A DNA stretch of 64,000 nt from Paracoccus lutimaris (GCF_003337565.1 NZ_QPJL01000003.1:62001-126000), one strand, 5' to 3'. Numbered from the stretch's first letter, positions 36,851-46,270 are shown. A program made the numbers and translations. Notes: generated by a model from the sequence alone, not told the origin.

Positions 36851-36879
36851 AGGTAATGGGCCAGCGCAGGTGAGGTCAA
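36851..36879 (-). promoter_or_regulatory. Possible promoter of the siderophore importer operon
   Basis: On the minus strand TTGACC (36879-36874), a 17-nt spacer and TTACCT (36856-36851) lie about 30 nt before the binding-protein ATG. The adjoining upstream stretch is AT-rich. The -10 is weak. Confidence 0.35.
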
Positions 36880-36956
36880 GTATTAACCGAGATTTTCACT
36901 CAGTCTTCATGACGCAGGCGGTGGAACGGGCGGTGAGCCGTTCCCGCAGCGCGGCG

Positions 36957-37763
36957 TCAGCCGCGCGTCTTGCGCACGATGTCCATGAACTCTTGCGCGC
37001 GCACCGGATCGACCGCGTTCCAGGTATGGCCATCAACCTTCAGCGACGAGCCGACGACGCAGCCATCCGCGATCTTGAGCACTTCTGTGACCGTCCCGTG
37101 TTTTACGCCGGTATTGGCCAGAACCGGGGTGTGGGGCAGTGCGGCCTTGACCGATTCCAGATCGACCATGCTGGCCGATTCCCCCGTGATCGCCCCCGAG
37201 ACCAGAACCGCGTCGGGGATCGACGAGAATACCGCCGAACGCGCGCGGTCGGGCAGCGGCCGGCTGTCCATCGAGGCCGCGAACTCTGCCGAGACATTGT
37301 TCAGGATCACCAGGTCTCGGCGGTCAAGCTGGCGTGCCCGGCGCATGGCGCGGCCGGCATTCGGCGTCCAGGGTCCCATGTCCGAGGCATAGGTGCCGGT
37401 AAAGATCTCGCGCACGAAAGCGGCGCCGGTCGCGGCGGCCAGCGCCACGGTGCTGTCGGGATCCCAAAGCACGTTCACGCCAAAGGGCTTCTGAATGCGT
37501 TCGGCCAGCCGCCCGATCACGAATGCCATGGCCGAGGTCGTCGCGATATCGACCTCAAGCTCATAGGGGCGGTCGTTCTCGTTGCCGAACATGACGGCAT
37601 CGACACCGGCGGCCTGCAGCGCGTCAAGGTCCAGCAAGGCATTCCGGTAGATGCCCTCGACCCCGGCATCCGCATCGTAAAGCGGCGTTCCCGGCATCGG
37701 GTTCAGGTGGACCATGGCGATGACGGGTTTGATGCCAGCGAAAAGCTTGGTGAAGCGGGTCAT
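36957..37763 (-). CDS. BtpA/SgcQ-family protein in sugar transport operon
   Basis: 268 aa with a TIM-barrel-like pattern typical of BtpA/SgcQ: V-I-A-M-V-H-L-N-P-M-P-G-T-P at the N-terminus, D-A-V-M-F-G-N-E-N-D-R-P-Y, V-L-W-D-P, S-G-A-I-T-G and V-L-A-N-T-G-V-K-H-G-T-V. BtpA was linked to photosystem I assembly in cyanobacteria, but relatives in proteobacteria sit in carbohydrate operons (SgcQ) and probably act on a sugar derivative. Here it is the last gene of the ABC/SDR operon, 53 bp after the permease gene. The enzymatic step is unknown. Confidence 0.85.
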   Translation of the reverse strand: MTRFTKLFAGIKPVIAMVHLNPMPGTPLYDADAGVEGIYRNALLDLDALQAAGVDAVMFGNENDRPYELEVDIATTSAMAFVIGRLAERIQKPFGVNVLWDPDSTVALAAATGAAFVREIFTGTYASDMGPWTPNAGRAMRRARQLDRRDLVILNNVSAEFAASMDSRPLPDRARSAVFSSIPDAVLVSGAITGESASMVDLESVKAALPHTPVLANTGVKHGTVTEVLKIADGCVVGSSLKVDGHTWNAVDPVRAQEFMDIVRKTRG

Positions 37764-37816
37764 GATTTTCTCCTTGCCCGCGGAGGGCCGGGGCGTTGCG
37801 GGTGTGGGTTGATGGG

Positions 37817-38692
37817 TCAGCGCTTGCGGCGCTCGAGCAGCCAGAAGAAGACGACGGTGATCATCAGGATGATGACCAGCAGGATGAAGGCGGCCGCGGT
37901 GCCCTCGTTCACCTGCAATCCCTGAAAGGCGCGCTTGTAGGCGAAGAAGGACAGAAGCTCGGTCGAGATGCCGGGACCACCCTTGGTCAGCACATAGATC
38001 AGGTCATAGGTGCGAAACTCGTTGATCAGCTGGATGACGATGGCGATGGCCGAGACCGGACGCAGCAGCGGCAGGGTGATGTACCAGAACTGCTGTACGG
38101 GCCCTGCGCCATCCACTTCGGCGGCCTCGTATGGCTCGCGCGGCAGCGAGGCGAGACCTGCGGACAGCAACAACACGACAAAGGAGGTCTGCTGCCAGAT
38201 GTCGATCGAGATCAGCGTCGACAGCGCGATCGAGCTGTCGCCCAGCCAGTCCACCATCGGCAGTCCCATCGCCGCAAGCGACTGGTTGACGATCCCCAGA
38301 TTGGGCTGCAGCAGCATGCGCCAGATCAGCGCCACCGCGATCGGCGACATGGCCATGGGCAGGGTCAGGACCGCGAAATACAGCCCGCGCATCGTGAAGA
38401 CCTGCCGCAGCATCAGCGCGATCCCCAGGCCGATGACGAATTCGCCGATCACCGCCGCCACGGAATAGCGCAAGGTCAGCCAGAGCGAATGCCAGAACAG
38501 CGGTTCCGCCGTGATCTTGGCGAAATTCACCATTCCGGCAAAGCTCAGATCCGGATTGATCAGCGTCATCGACGAGAGCGAGATCGCCAGCGCGTAAAGC
38601 AGCGGAATCCCCATCACCACGGTCAGCATGGCAAGCCCCGGGGCCGCGAAGGCCCATCCGGCACGGATCCTGTTTCTTGCAATCGCGCCCAT
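37817..38692 (-). CDS. Carbohydrate ABC transporter permease (MalF/UgpA type)
   Basis: 291 aa, six membrane segments, with the EAA coupling loop E-A-A-E-V-D-G-A-G near residue 205. It belongs to the CUT1 sugar importers. It pairs with the MalG-type permease at 40090-40890, with the binding-protein gene lying between the two, an order less usual than binding protein first. It lies in the leftward operon starting at the SDR gene. Confidence 0.94.
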   Translation of the reverse strand: MGAIARNRIRAGWAFAAPGLAMLTVVMGIPLLYALAISLSSMTLINPDLSFAGMVNFAKITAEPLFWHSLWLTLRYSVAAVIGEFVIGLGIALMLRQVFTMRGLYFAVLTLPMAMSPIAVALIWRMLLQPNLGIVNQSLAAMGLPMVDWLGDSSIALSTLISIDIWQQTSFVVLLLSAGLASLPREPYEAAEVDGAGPVQQFWYITLPLLRPVSAIAIVIQLINEFRTYDLIYVLTKGGPGISTELLSFFAYKRAFQGLQVNEGTAAAFILLVIILMITVVFFWLLERRKR

Positions 38693-38776
38693 GCGTCGAT
38701 CCCTGTTGCGGCCCGTTGCGGATCGGGCCCTGGGGGGTGGTCCGGGGGTGGCGCCGCCGCCCCCGGGGATGCGGGG

Positions 38777-40048
38777 TCATTTCTTCATCAGCTCGTCCAG
38801 ACCTTTGGCCGCCGCTTCCAGCGCCGCCTCGACCGAGGTGTCGCCTGACGCTGCCAGCGAGATCTGGGTGCCCAGCACGTCCTCGTATTGCGGCGAATAG
38901 GTAAAGATCGGGAAGCTCTTGCCCGTCGCCACGATGTCGCCGGCCAGCGCGTAGAACGGGTATTTCGCCAGGACCGCCGGGTCTGCATAGACATCCGAGC
39001 GCACCGGCGCATGGCCCTCAAGCGCGCGTTTCACCGATACATCCTTGGACTGGACCCAGGAAATGAACTGCCAGGCGGCATCCTTCTGATCCTCGGGGAT
39101 GTTTTTCGGAATTCCCCAGCCCCAGCCGCCGCTTTCGCCCTGACCGCCCGGCATGACCGAAATTGCCAGCTTGCCGGCGGCATTCGGGCAGGCTTCGGCA
39201 TTGTCCAGCTGCGGCAGCATCCACCAATAGGTGACCATCGAGAAGGATTCGCCCGCACACATCAGGCGCATCGTGTCATCCAGCGTCGCCGACAGCGCCC
39301 CGGTCTGGGCCGCGTTCTTGATCATGTCGGCATAGAGCGTCAGCGCATGCTTGCCCGCATCCGAGTTCAGCACCACCGCGCGATCCGCCCCCAGATAATC
39401 GCCACCCGCCGCGAACAGATAGTTCGAGAACTCCATCGAGTTGGGATCGCCGCGCTGGCCCTGCATCGCGGCGCCGTTCACGCCACCCTCGGCCTTCATG
39501 AACTTGGCGATCGCGACATAGTCGTCCAAGGTGGCGGGCGGGGCCAGCTTCTTGCCGGTCGCGGCCTCGAATTTCGCAGCCAGATCAGTGTTTTCAAGCA
39601 AATCCTTGCGATATATCAGGCCCATGGAATAGTTGTACATCGGCAGGATCGGCATGGCGGCATCGGTGCGGCCCAGAAGATCCAGCATCGACGGGATCAT
39701 CGGCGCCATGTCGAAACCGGTCTTGGCGACATAGGGGTTCAGATCCTCGAGCCAGCCGCCGGCCGGAAACTCGCCGGCCCAGAGGAAATCGACGGACAGC
39801 AGGTTGTAATAGCTTTCGCCACCCACAAGCTGGGCCACCAGCTTGTCATGCATGTCGCCGTAGCCGACCTTCTCGAACTCGACCTTGATGCCGGTCGCGG
39901 CCTCGAATTCGGGCAGCAATGTCTCGATGATGCGGGTTTCGGGCACGTCCTCCATCAGCGCCCGCAGGACGACGCCATCGGCCAGCGCCGTCCCCGCCCA
40001 AAGCGTTGCGACAAGGCCACTGACTGCAAAGAGAGATCTTGATTTCAT
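38777..40048 (-). CDS. Carbohydrate ABC transporter substrate-binding protein (family 1)
   Basis: 423 aa with a Sec signal peptide (A-G-T-A-L-A-D). The mature protein has the family 1 pattern: L-P-E-F-E-A-A-T-G-I-K-V-E-F-E, Y-N-L-L-S-V-D-F-L-W-A-G-E-F, P-M-Y-N-Y-S-M-G-L-I-Y-R-K-D and G-G-W-G-W-G-I-P. It binds a sugar, polyol or oligosaccharide in the periplasm; the ligand cannot be told from sequence. The flanking polyol-type dehydrogenase and FGGY kinase suggest a sugar alcohol or ketose. Confidence 0.93.
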   Translation of the reverse strand: MKSRSLFAVSGLVATLWAGTALADGVVLRALMEDVPETRIIETLLPEFEAATGIKVEFEKVGYGDMHDKLVAQLVGGESYYNLLSVDFLWAGEFPAGGWLEDLNPYVAKTGFDMAPMIPSMLDLLGRTDAAMPILPMYNYSMGLIYRKDLLENTDLAAKFEAATGKKLAPPATLDDYVAIAKFMKAEGGVNGAAMQGQRGDPNSMEFSNYLFAAGGDYLGADRAVVLNSDAGKHALTLYADMIKNAAQTGALSATLDDTMRLMCAGESFSMVTYWWMLPQLDNAEACPNAAGKLAISVMPGGQGESGGWGWGIPKNIPEDQKDAAWQFISWVQSKDVSVKRALEGHAPVRSDVYADPAVLAKYPFYALAGDIVATGKSFPIFTYSPQYEDVLGTQISLAASGDTSVEAALEAAAKGLDELMKK

Positions 40049-40089
40049 TTGTCTTTCCTCACTGTTGGTTATGGTCGTGGTTTCCCGGT

Positions 40090-40890
40090 TTATTTGACAG
40101 AGCCAAAGGACAGCCCCTGCACCAGGTATTTCTGGATGAAGCGCACCGCGATCAGCAGCGGCAGGATGGCCAGCGAGACCCCGGCCGAGACCTGGGATAT
40201 CTGCACCCCGTTCGAGGTTTGCAGCGCCGCCAGCGCGACCGGAACCGTGGCGGTTTTCGAGCCGCCAAGGATCAGGGCAAAAAGGAACTCGTTCCAGGAC
40301 AGGATGAATCCAAGAACCGCCGCCGCCATGATCCCGGGCGCGGCGACGGGCAGCACGATCCGCCAGAAGGCGCCCCAGCGGGTCGCGCCATCGGTCATGG
40401 CGGCGCCTTCCAGATCCTCGGGAATGGATTCGAAAAACCCCATCAGGATCCAGGTCAGGAACGGCAGGTTGATCGCGGCATAGACCAGCGTCAGCCCGGT
40501 CAGCGAATTGGTCAGGCCGGCGGCGCGGTACAGCATGAAGACCGGCAGTGCCAGCGCCACCGGCGGCAGCATCTGGCTGGCCAGGGTGGCAAAGCGCGCC
40601 GCCTTGCCGCCGGTGCGGAACCGCGCGAAAGCATAGCCGGTCATCGCCGCCAGGGGCATCGACAGCACCACCGACAGGATCGAGACGATCAGCGAATTCA
40701 GATAGTTGGTGCCGAACTGCTTTTCGGCAAAGAGCACGCGATAATTCTCAAGCGTCGGCTGCGGCAGCAAGTCGGTCGAGTATGAGGCATGGTCCGGCAC
40801 GAGCGAGGTCCGAAACACCCACAGGATCGGCAAAAGCACGATCAGGCAGGCCAGCACCAGACCGCTATGGGACAGGGCGCGCCGGATCAT
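40090..40890 (-). CDS. Carbohydrate ABC transporter permease (MalG/UgpE type)
   Basis: 266 aa, six membrane segments, EAA loop E-G-A-A-M-T-D-G-A-T near residue 165 and the MalG-like N-terminus with P-I-L-W-V-F-R-T-S-L. It is the second channel subunit of the CUT1 importer. Three bases separate it from the ATPase gene upstream. Confidence 0.94.
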   Translation of the reverse strand: MIRRALSHSGLVLACLIVLLPILWVFRTSLVPDHASYSTDLLPQPTLENYRVLFAEKQFGTNYLNSLIVSILSVVLSMPLAAMTGYAFARFRTGGKAARFATLASQMLPPVALALPVFMLYRAAGLTNSLTGLTLVYAAINLPFLTWILMGFFESIPEDLEGAAMTDGATRWGAFWRIVLPVAAPGIMAAAVLGFILSWNEFLFALILGGSKTATVPVALAALQTSNGVQISQVSAGVSLAILPLLIAVRFIQKYLVQGLSFGSVK

Positions 40891-40893
40891 CGC

Positions 40894-41994
40894 TCATGTC
40901 CCCTTCGGATAGGCCACCCCGGTGGCGGCGTTGAACAGGTGCATCTGCGACATGTCGGCATGAAGCGTGACCTGATCGCCGAAGGCGGGCAGGAATTGGC
41001 GCTCGGTGCGTGCCGAAAGCGTGACGCCATCCGTCTCGATGCCGATCAGGTTCTCGGCCCCGAGCGCCTCGCGCACGATGACCTTGCCGCTGACCGGCAG
41101 CGTGGCCGGGCCGGGCGCGGTCAGCACATCCTCGGCACGCAGGCCGAGGATCGCGGGCTCGGCGGCGGCTCGGGCGTAAAGCGCGGCCTCGCGCGCCGGC
41201 AGCGCTCCGGCCAGCGGCCCCGCCGTGATGCCAAGGCCGCCCCCCGCCGCTGTCAGCCGGGCCGGGATCAGGTTCATCGCCGGCGAGGCGAGAAACTGCG
41301 CGACGAAGGTATTGGTCGGGTTGGCATAGACCTCGAGCGGCGGCCCGACCTGTTCGATCTGCCCGTCGCGCATGATGCAGATCCGGTCGCCCATGGTCAT
41401 CGCCTCGACATGGTCGTGGGTGACGAAGACCATGGTCTTGCCCAGCCTGCGGTGCAGCTTGACCAGTTCCTGACGCATCTCGCCGCGCAGCTTGGCGTCA
41501 AGATTGGACAGCGGCTCGTCCATCAGGAACACGTCCGGCTCGCGCACCATGGCGCGGCCAAGGGCGACGCGCTGGCGCTGTCCGCCCGACAGCGCCCCCG
41601 GCTTGCGGTCAAGATAGGGGTCCAGGCCGAGGATCTCGGCGGCATCGGCGATCCGGCGATCCTGTTCATCCAGAGGCGTGCCGCGCATCTTCATGCCAAA
41701 GCGCATGTTTTCGCGCACGGACATATGCGGGTAAAGCGCATAGCTCTGGAACACCACGGCGACATTGCGGCTGCGCGGGGCAAGCTCGGTCACATCGCGC
41801 GCGCCGATGCGGATGCGGCCGGAGGTGATGACCTCGAGGCCGGCGATCATCCGCAGCGTTGTCGATTTCCCGCAGCCGGACGGTCCCAGAAGCACCATGA
41901 ACTCGCCCTCGTCGATGGCAAGCGAGACATCCCTGACGCCGAATATTCCGCACCCGTAGTCGCGGCTGATGTTATCGAGCGTGATCGCGGTCAA
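40894..41994 (-). CDS. Carbohydrate ABC transporter ATPase (MalK/UgpC type)
   Basis: 366 aa from a TTG at 41994 with GAGG 5 nt upstream; the frame extends to 42093, but that part overlaps the SDR gene and is unlike the family. Walker A is G-P-S-G-C-G-K-S-T-T, signature L-S-G-G-Q-R-Q-R-V-A and Walker B D-V-F-L-M-D-E-P-L-S-N-L-D. The C-terminal ~120 residues form the regulatory OB-fold (TOBE) domain of MalK-type ATPases. It energises the importer made of the two permeases and the binding protein. Confidence 0.94.
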   Translation of the reverse strand: MTAITLDNISRDYGCGIFGVRDVSLAIDEGEFMVLLGPSGCGKSTTLRMIAGLEVITSGRIRIGARDVTELAPRSRNVAVVFQSYALYPHMSVRENMRFGMKMRGTPLDEQDRRIADAAEILGLDPYLDRKPGALSGGQRQRVALGRAMVREPDVFLMDEPLSNLDAKLRGEMRQELVKLHRRLGKTMVFVTHDHVEAMTMGDRICIMRDGQIEQVGPPLEVYANPTNTFVAQFLASPAMNLIPARLTAAGGGLGITAGPLAGALPAREAALYARAAAEPAILGLRAEDVLTAPGPATLPVSGKVIVREALGAENLIGIETDGVTLSARTERQFLPAFGDQVTLHADMSQMHLFNAATGVAYPKGT

Positions 41995-42064
41995 TGTGGC
42001 CTCATTTGCGGGCGGTGGTTTCGGGCATGGCAGAGAAATCGAACATAATCGCACATTCCGACGG

Positions 42065-42865
42065 TCAGGTGGTATAGACCCCGCCCGTGACATTGATCGC
42101 CTGGCCGGTCATGAAGCGCGCCGCATCCGAACACAGGAAGACGACGACCCCGGCGACATCCTCGGGGGTCTCGATGCGCCCCAGCGGGGTCTGGCGAATG
42201 TAATCCTGCTGCACCTCGTCGGGGGTCATGCCGCGCAGCTCCGCCTCCCACCGCAATTCGCGCTCTTGCATTGAGGTGCGCACAAAGCCCGGGCAGACGG
42301 CGTTGACGCGAATGCCCATCGGGGCCAGCTCGCGCGCGAGCCCCTGGGTCCAGCCGACCACGGCGAATTTCGAGGCTGAGTAATGGGCCAGAAGCGGGGC
42401 CCCGATCTTGGCGGCCAGAGAGGCGGTATTGACGATGGTTCCCTTGTTTTCATTCACGAAATGACGGGCGGCAATCTGGTTGGTCAAGAACACGCCGCGC
42501 GCATTCACGTCCATGTTGAAATCCCAGTCCTGATCGCTCAGATCGATGGCGCGGCGCATGGTCGAGACGCCGGCATTGGCGATGCAGATATCGATGCCGC
42601 CCAGCCGCGCCAGCGCCGCATCAAAGCCGGCCTGAACCGATTCGCGTTCGCGCACATCGACCCCGACGGCGTGATGACCGGCGCCGAGCGCCGCCGCGGC
42701 GGCCTGTGCCGCCTCAAGGTTCAGGTCGGCGATCGCCACCGAAACCCCCTGTGCGGCAAGGGCGCGGGCGATGGCATTGCCGATGCCGGTCGCTGCGCCG
42801 GTCACAATGGCCCGCTGTCCTGCCAGCCCTGGATGGTTCTGGTCCGCAAGCTGATTGGCATTCAT
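42065..42865 (-). CDS. Short-chain dehydrogenase/reductase (polyol or sugar dehydrogenase type)
   Basis: 266 aa with the classical SDR layout: cofactor motif T-G-A-A-T-G-I-G-N near residue 22, N-A-G-V near 95, and the catalytic Ser, Y-S-A-S-K (Tyr and Lys) in the middle of the chain. D-L-N after beta-strand 2 suggests NAD(H). It is the first gene of the leftward operon (GGAGGG before the ATG) with a sugar importer, and diverges from a DeoR regulator. The likely role is oxidation of an imported sugar alcohol before phosphorylation by the FGGY kinase. Confidence 0.93.
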   Translation of the reverse strand: MNANQLADQNHPGLAGQRAIVTGAATGIGNAIARALAAQGVSVAIADLNLEAAQAAAAALGAGHHAVGVDVRERESVQAGFDAALARLGGIDICIANAGVSTMRRAIDLSDQDWDFNMDVNARGVFLTNQIAARHFVNENKGTIVNTASLAAKIGAPLLAHYSASKFAVVGWTQGLARELAPMGIRVNAVCPGFVRTSMQERELRWEAELRGMTPDEVQQDYIRQTPLGRIETPEDVAGVVVFLCSDAARFMTGQAINVTGGVYTT

Positions 42866-42890
42866 TCGAGACCCTCCATGTTACCTGATT

Positions 42891-42960
42891 TCAAACAAAA
42901 TCGATCATCAAGTGCAAGAAAAATGTTCTATTGTGTTTGATTCTATCTCCAGTATGTTCT
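42891..42960. promoter_or_regulatory. Repeated AT-rich half-sites, probable DeoR-family operators
   Basis: ATGTTCT occurs at 42923-42929 and again at 42954-42960, 31 bp (about three turns) apart. TCAAACA (42891-42897) and TGTTTGA (42934-42940) form an inverted pair. ATGTTC is also the half-site core of the GlpR operator, another DeoR-family protein. The elements lie between the divergent SDR and DeoR genes, close to the SDR start. Confidence 0.45.
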
Positions 42961-43109
42961 GATCCAGGCGGAACGGCGCAGACCGGCAGGGGTAGCAGAG
43001 GGCCGGCGGGAACCCGTCCGCGGCGTTGAAAACCCGAACGGAGTCCCCCCGGCCCGCGTGACCGGTTAAGCAAGGGCGATGTTTCGTGACGAATGGACCA
43101 GGTAAGACC

Positions 43110-43955
43110 ATGACAGCAGCGCAGACCCATCCCCCAGATCCTGTCACCGCGCGCCCAACCGAGCGCAGCCGCACCCCGGCCCAGGTCCGCATGGCCCGCA
43201 TCCTCGAGCGCCTGAACGAGGGCGGCTCGGTCTCGGTGACCGACATCGCCCGCGAATTCGGTGTCTCGGACATGACCGTGCGCCGCGACCTGGCCGAGCT
43301 TGAACGCGACGGCCTGCTTGAGCGCGTCCACGGCGGCGCGGTCGGGCTGACGCGCGGCCCGCTGACGGTGATCGACGATGTCGAGCCCATCTTCGAGGCG
43401 CGTGCCCGCCAGAATGCCGACCGCAAGGCGCGCATCGCCCAGGCCGCCGCACGTCATGTGGCCGGGCGCAAGTCGCTTGCGCTGGACCTTGGCAGCACGG
43501 TGCTTGCCGCCGCGCGCGCCATCGTGCAGGCCGGCCCCGACCCGCAACTGCGCGCCTTCTCGAACAGTCTCAGGGTGGGGCAGCTGATGGCGCGGGCAGG
43601 GGTTGCGACCTATATGTGCGGCGGGCTGATCCGGGCCGAGGAAATGTCGCTGACCGGCAAGGAGGCGGTGGACGGTTTCTCGCGCTATTATTTTGACGCC
43701 GTGCTGCTGGGGGCATCGGGCATGACGGCCGAGGGCGTCTTCGACTATTCGCCCGAAGAGGTGGCGGTCAAGACCGTGTTCCTGCAGCAATCCGCCGAAT
43801 GCGTACTGCTGCTGGACAGCACCAAGTTTCGCCGGATCTCGACCGTGCTGATCGCCACGCTGCCCCAGATCTCGACCCTGATCACCGATGCCGCGCCGCC
43901 GCCTGAACTCGCCTTGGTGCTGGCCGAATCCGGCGTGCAGGTGATCGTCGGATGA
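43110..43955 (+). CDS. DeoR/GlpR-family transcriptional regulator
   Basis: 281 aa from ATG 43110 (AGGTAAG upstream; GTG 43086 is the alternative). The N-terminal helix-turn-helix reads V-T-D-I-A-R-E-F-G-V-S-D-M-T-V-R-R-D-L, followed by R-V-H-G-G-A, the standard DeoR motif. The C-terminal sensor domain has L-D-L-G-S-T-V near residue 132 and the D-S-T-K-F motif near 240; the fold binds sugar phosphates. It probably represses the divergent ABC/SDR operon and its own operon with the kinase and HAD genes until a phosphorylated intermediate appears. Confidence 0.93.
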   Translation: MTAAQTHPPDPVTARPTERSRTPAQVRMARILERLNEGGSVSVTDIAREFGVSDMTVRRDLAELERDGLLERVHGGAVGLTRGPLTVIDDVEPIFEARARQNADRKARIAQAAARHVAGRKSLALDLGSTVLAAARAIVQAGPDPQLRAFSNSLRVGQLMARAGVATYMCGGLIRAEEMSLTGKEAVDGFSRYYFDAVLLGASGMTAEGVFDYSPEEVAVKTVFLQQSAECVLLLDSTKFRRISTVLIATLPQISTLITDAAPPPELALVLAESGVQVIVG

Positions 43956-43986
43956 TCGCCCGGCAACCTTGAACGGTATCTCGCAC

Positions 43987-45465
43987 ATGACGGTTTTTCT
44001 TGGACTTGATATCGGCACCACCTCGACCATCGGCATTCTGGTCGAGACATCGGGCCGGGTGCTGGCGCTGGCCTCGCGCGCGGTCACGCTGCATTCCGAA
44101 CAGCCCGGCTGGGCCGAGGAGGACCCTGCCGAATGGTGGCGGAACTGTTGCGAGATCATTCCCGACCTGCTGCGCCAGTCGGGCATCGCGGCGGATGGGA
44201 TCGCCGGTATCGGCGTGGCCGGGATGCTGCCGGCGACGGTGCTTCTGGACGCGGGGGGCCTGCCCTTGCGCCGCGCGATCCAGCAAAGCGACGGCCGTGC
44301 CGGGGCCGAGGTCGCCGAGATGCGCCGCGAGATCGACGAGGCGGCTTTCCTGCAGGCGGCAGGTTGCGGGATCAACCAGCAGCTTGTCGGCGCCAAGATG
44401 CGCTGGCTGGCCCGGCATGAGCCACAGATCGTCGCCCGCGCGCGGCTCCTGCTGGGATCCTATGACTATATCAACTACCGGCTGACCGGGCGGGCGGCGG
44501 TGGAACAGAACTGGGCGCTGGAGGCCGGCATCGTCAATGTCGCCACTGGCCGGATCGATCTGGCGCAGGCGGAGCGGACCGGCATTCCCGGGCATCTGCT
44601 GCCGGAGCTGATCGGCTCGTCGGCGATGCTGGGCCGGGTGACGGCCGAGGCGGCCGCCGCAACCGGATTGGCCGAGGGTATTCCGGTCGTCGGCGGCGCG
44701 GCCGACATGATCGCCTCGTGCCTTGGAGCTGGGGTGGTGCAGGGGGGGGACGTGCTGCTGAAATTCGGCGGCGCGGTCGATATCCTGACCGCGACCCCGG
44801 TGCTGAAGCCGGATCCGCGTCTCTTTCTGGACTATCATCTGGTGCCGGGCCTGTGGTTGCCCAATGGCTGCATGTCCACCGGGGGCTCGGTGCTGAACTG
44901 GTTCGTCGAAACCTTCGCGGGCGGGATCGAACCCCTGAACGGATCGCGCCATGCCGCGCTGGATGCGATGGCCGCGCAACGTCCGGCCGGGGCAATGGGG
45001 CTGACATTTCTGCCCTATCTGCTGGGTGAAAAGACCCCGCTGCACGATCCGGCGGCGCGCGGGGTGCTGAACGGGCTGACCCTGTCGCATGATCTTGGCC
45101 ATATCTGGCGCGCGGTGCTGGAATCCTATGCCTATGCCATCCGCCATCATATCGACGCCTTCAACGATATCGGCCATCCGACGACACGCTTTCTGGTGTC
45201 GGATGGCGGGGCGAAATCCTCGGTCTGGATGGGGATCGTCGCGGATGTCCTTGACCAGCCGTTGCAGCGTCTGGCCGGGCATCCCGGCTCGTGCCTCGGC
45301 GCGGCCTGGACGGCGGCGGTCGGCCTGGGCGCGGCGGATTGGGGCGGGATCACCGCCTTTACCGCGCCCGATGCGCGGTTCACGCCGAACCCGGCCCATC
45401 GCGACATCTATGACCGCGGCTATGCGGCCTTCCGGGATCTTTATGGCCGCCTTCAGGGCGCCTGA
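43987..45465 (+). CDS. FGGY-family carbohydrate kinase (xylulokinase-like)
   Basis: 492 aa from ATG 43987; an upstream TTG at 43969 is less likely. The N-terminal phosphate motif is G-L-D-I-G-T-T-S-T near residue 6; W-x-E-x-D-P-x-x-W follows near 40 and the ATP-site G-G-A-A-D near 240. It phosphorylates a ketose or sugar alcohol, using ATP. It resembles xylulokinases in general layout, but the substrate is uncertain. The gene lies 31 bp after the regulator and 178 bp before the HAD phosphatase gene. Confidence 0.92.
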   Translation: MTVFLGLDIGTTSTIGILVETSGRVLALASRAVTLHSEQPGWAEEDPAEWWRNCCEIIPDLLRQSGIAADGIAGIGVAGMLPATVLLDAGGLPLRRAIQQSDGRAGAEVAEMRREIDEAAFLQAAGCGINQQLVGAKMRWLARHEPQIVARARLLLGSYDYINYRLTGRAAVEQNWALEAGIVNVATGRIDLAQAERTGIPGHLLPELIGSSAMLGRVTAEAAAATGLAEGIPVVGGAADMIASCLGAGVVQGGDVLLKFGGAVDILTATPVLKPDPRLFLDYHLVPGLWLPNGCMSTGGSVLNWFVETFAGGIEPLNGSRHAALDAMAAQRPAGAMGLTFLPYLLGEKTPLHDPAARGVLNGLTLSHDLGHIWRAVLESYAYAIRHHIDAFNDIGHPTTRFLVSDGGAKSSVWMGIVADVLDQPLQRLAGHPGSCLGAAWTAAVGLGAADWGGITAFTAPDARFTPNPAHRDIYDRGYAAFRDLYGRLQGA

Positions 45466-45643
45466 AGCTTGCGCCCCGGCCAGGCAAGGGGGGCAATCCT
45501 GCGCGGCCGGTCTTGCAGTTGCCGGCGATAAGCCGGATGACGTCGGGGCAGGCATGCGCGCGTGCCGGTCGCTGATGCCGCCTGACGCCGCGCCGGGGCA
45601 GAGCGATCGCGAAAAGGACAATCGGAAAGGTGTTGTAGGCAGG

Positions 45644-46270
45644 ATGGACGAGATCAAGCAAATATCCGGCAGTTTCGAGGCATATCTGTTCGACATGGAC
45701 GGGACGCTTCTGACCTCGATCCCGGCGGTCGAGCGGGTCTGGGCGGCGTGGTGCAAGCGCGTCGTCGTGCCCTATGCCGATGTGCTTGCCTATATGCATG
45801 GCCGCCGCGCCATCGACACCGTGCGTCACTTCGCGCCGCCGCATGTCTCGGTCGAGGACGAGGCCGCCTGGGTCGAGGCGCAGGAGATCGCGGATGTCGA
45901 TGGCGTGGTCGCGATCGACGGCGCGGTCGAGCTGCTTTCCTCGCTGCCGGCCGAAAAATGGGCGGTCGTGACATCGGCCAGCCGGGCGCTGGCATTGCGT
46001 CGCCTGACGGCGGCGGGTCTGCCGCTGCCATCCACGCTGATCACCTCGGACGATGTGCGCCAGGGCAAGCCCGACCCCGAGGGCTTTCTGCTTGCCGCCG
46101 AACGTCTTGGGGCCGATATCGCAAGATGCCTGGTCTTTGAGGATGCCGATGCGGGCTTGCAGGCCGGGCGTGCGGCCGGGGCGCAGGTGATCCGGGTCGC
46201 CGGTCCGCACGGCGCCGCACAGACCGTCGACGCGCCGACGATCAGCGGCTTTACGGGGCTTCGCCTCTAG
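45644..46270 (+). CDS. HAD-superfamily sugar phosphatase / phosphoglucomutase-like protein
   Basis: 208 aa from ATG 45644; the frame is open far upstream, but that part overlaps the kinase gene out of frame. Motif I is L-F-D-M-D-G-T-L-L with the nucleophile Asp, motif II V-T-S-A-S-R, motif III Lys in Q-G-K-P-D-P-E-G and motif IV F-E-D-A-D-A-G. This is the subfamily of low-molecular sugar-phosphate phosphatases and beta-phosphoglucomutases. It presumably acts on a phosphorylated product of the pathway or removes a toxic by-product. Confidence 0.9.
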   Translation: MDEIKQISGSFEAYLFDMDGTLLTSIPAVERVWAAWCKRVVVPYADVLAYMHGRRAIDTVRHFAPPHVSVEDEAAWVEAQEIADVDGVVAIDGAVELLSSLPAEKWAVVTSASRALALRRLTAAGLPLPSTLITSDDVRQGKPDPEGFLLAAERLGADIARCLVFEDADAGLQAGRAAGAQVIRVAGPHGAAQTVDAPTISGFTGLRL

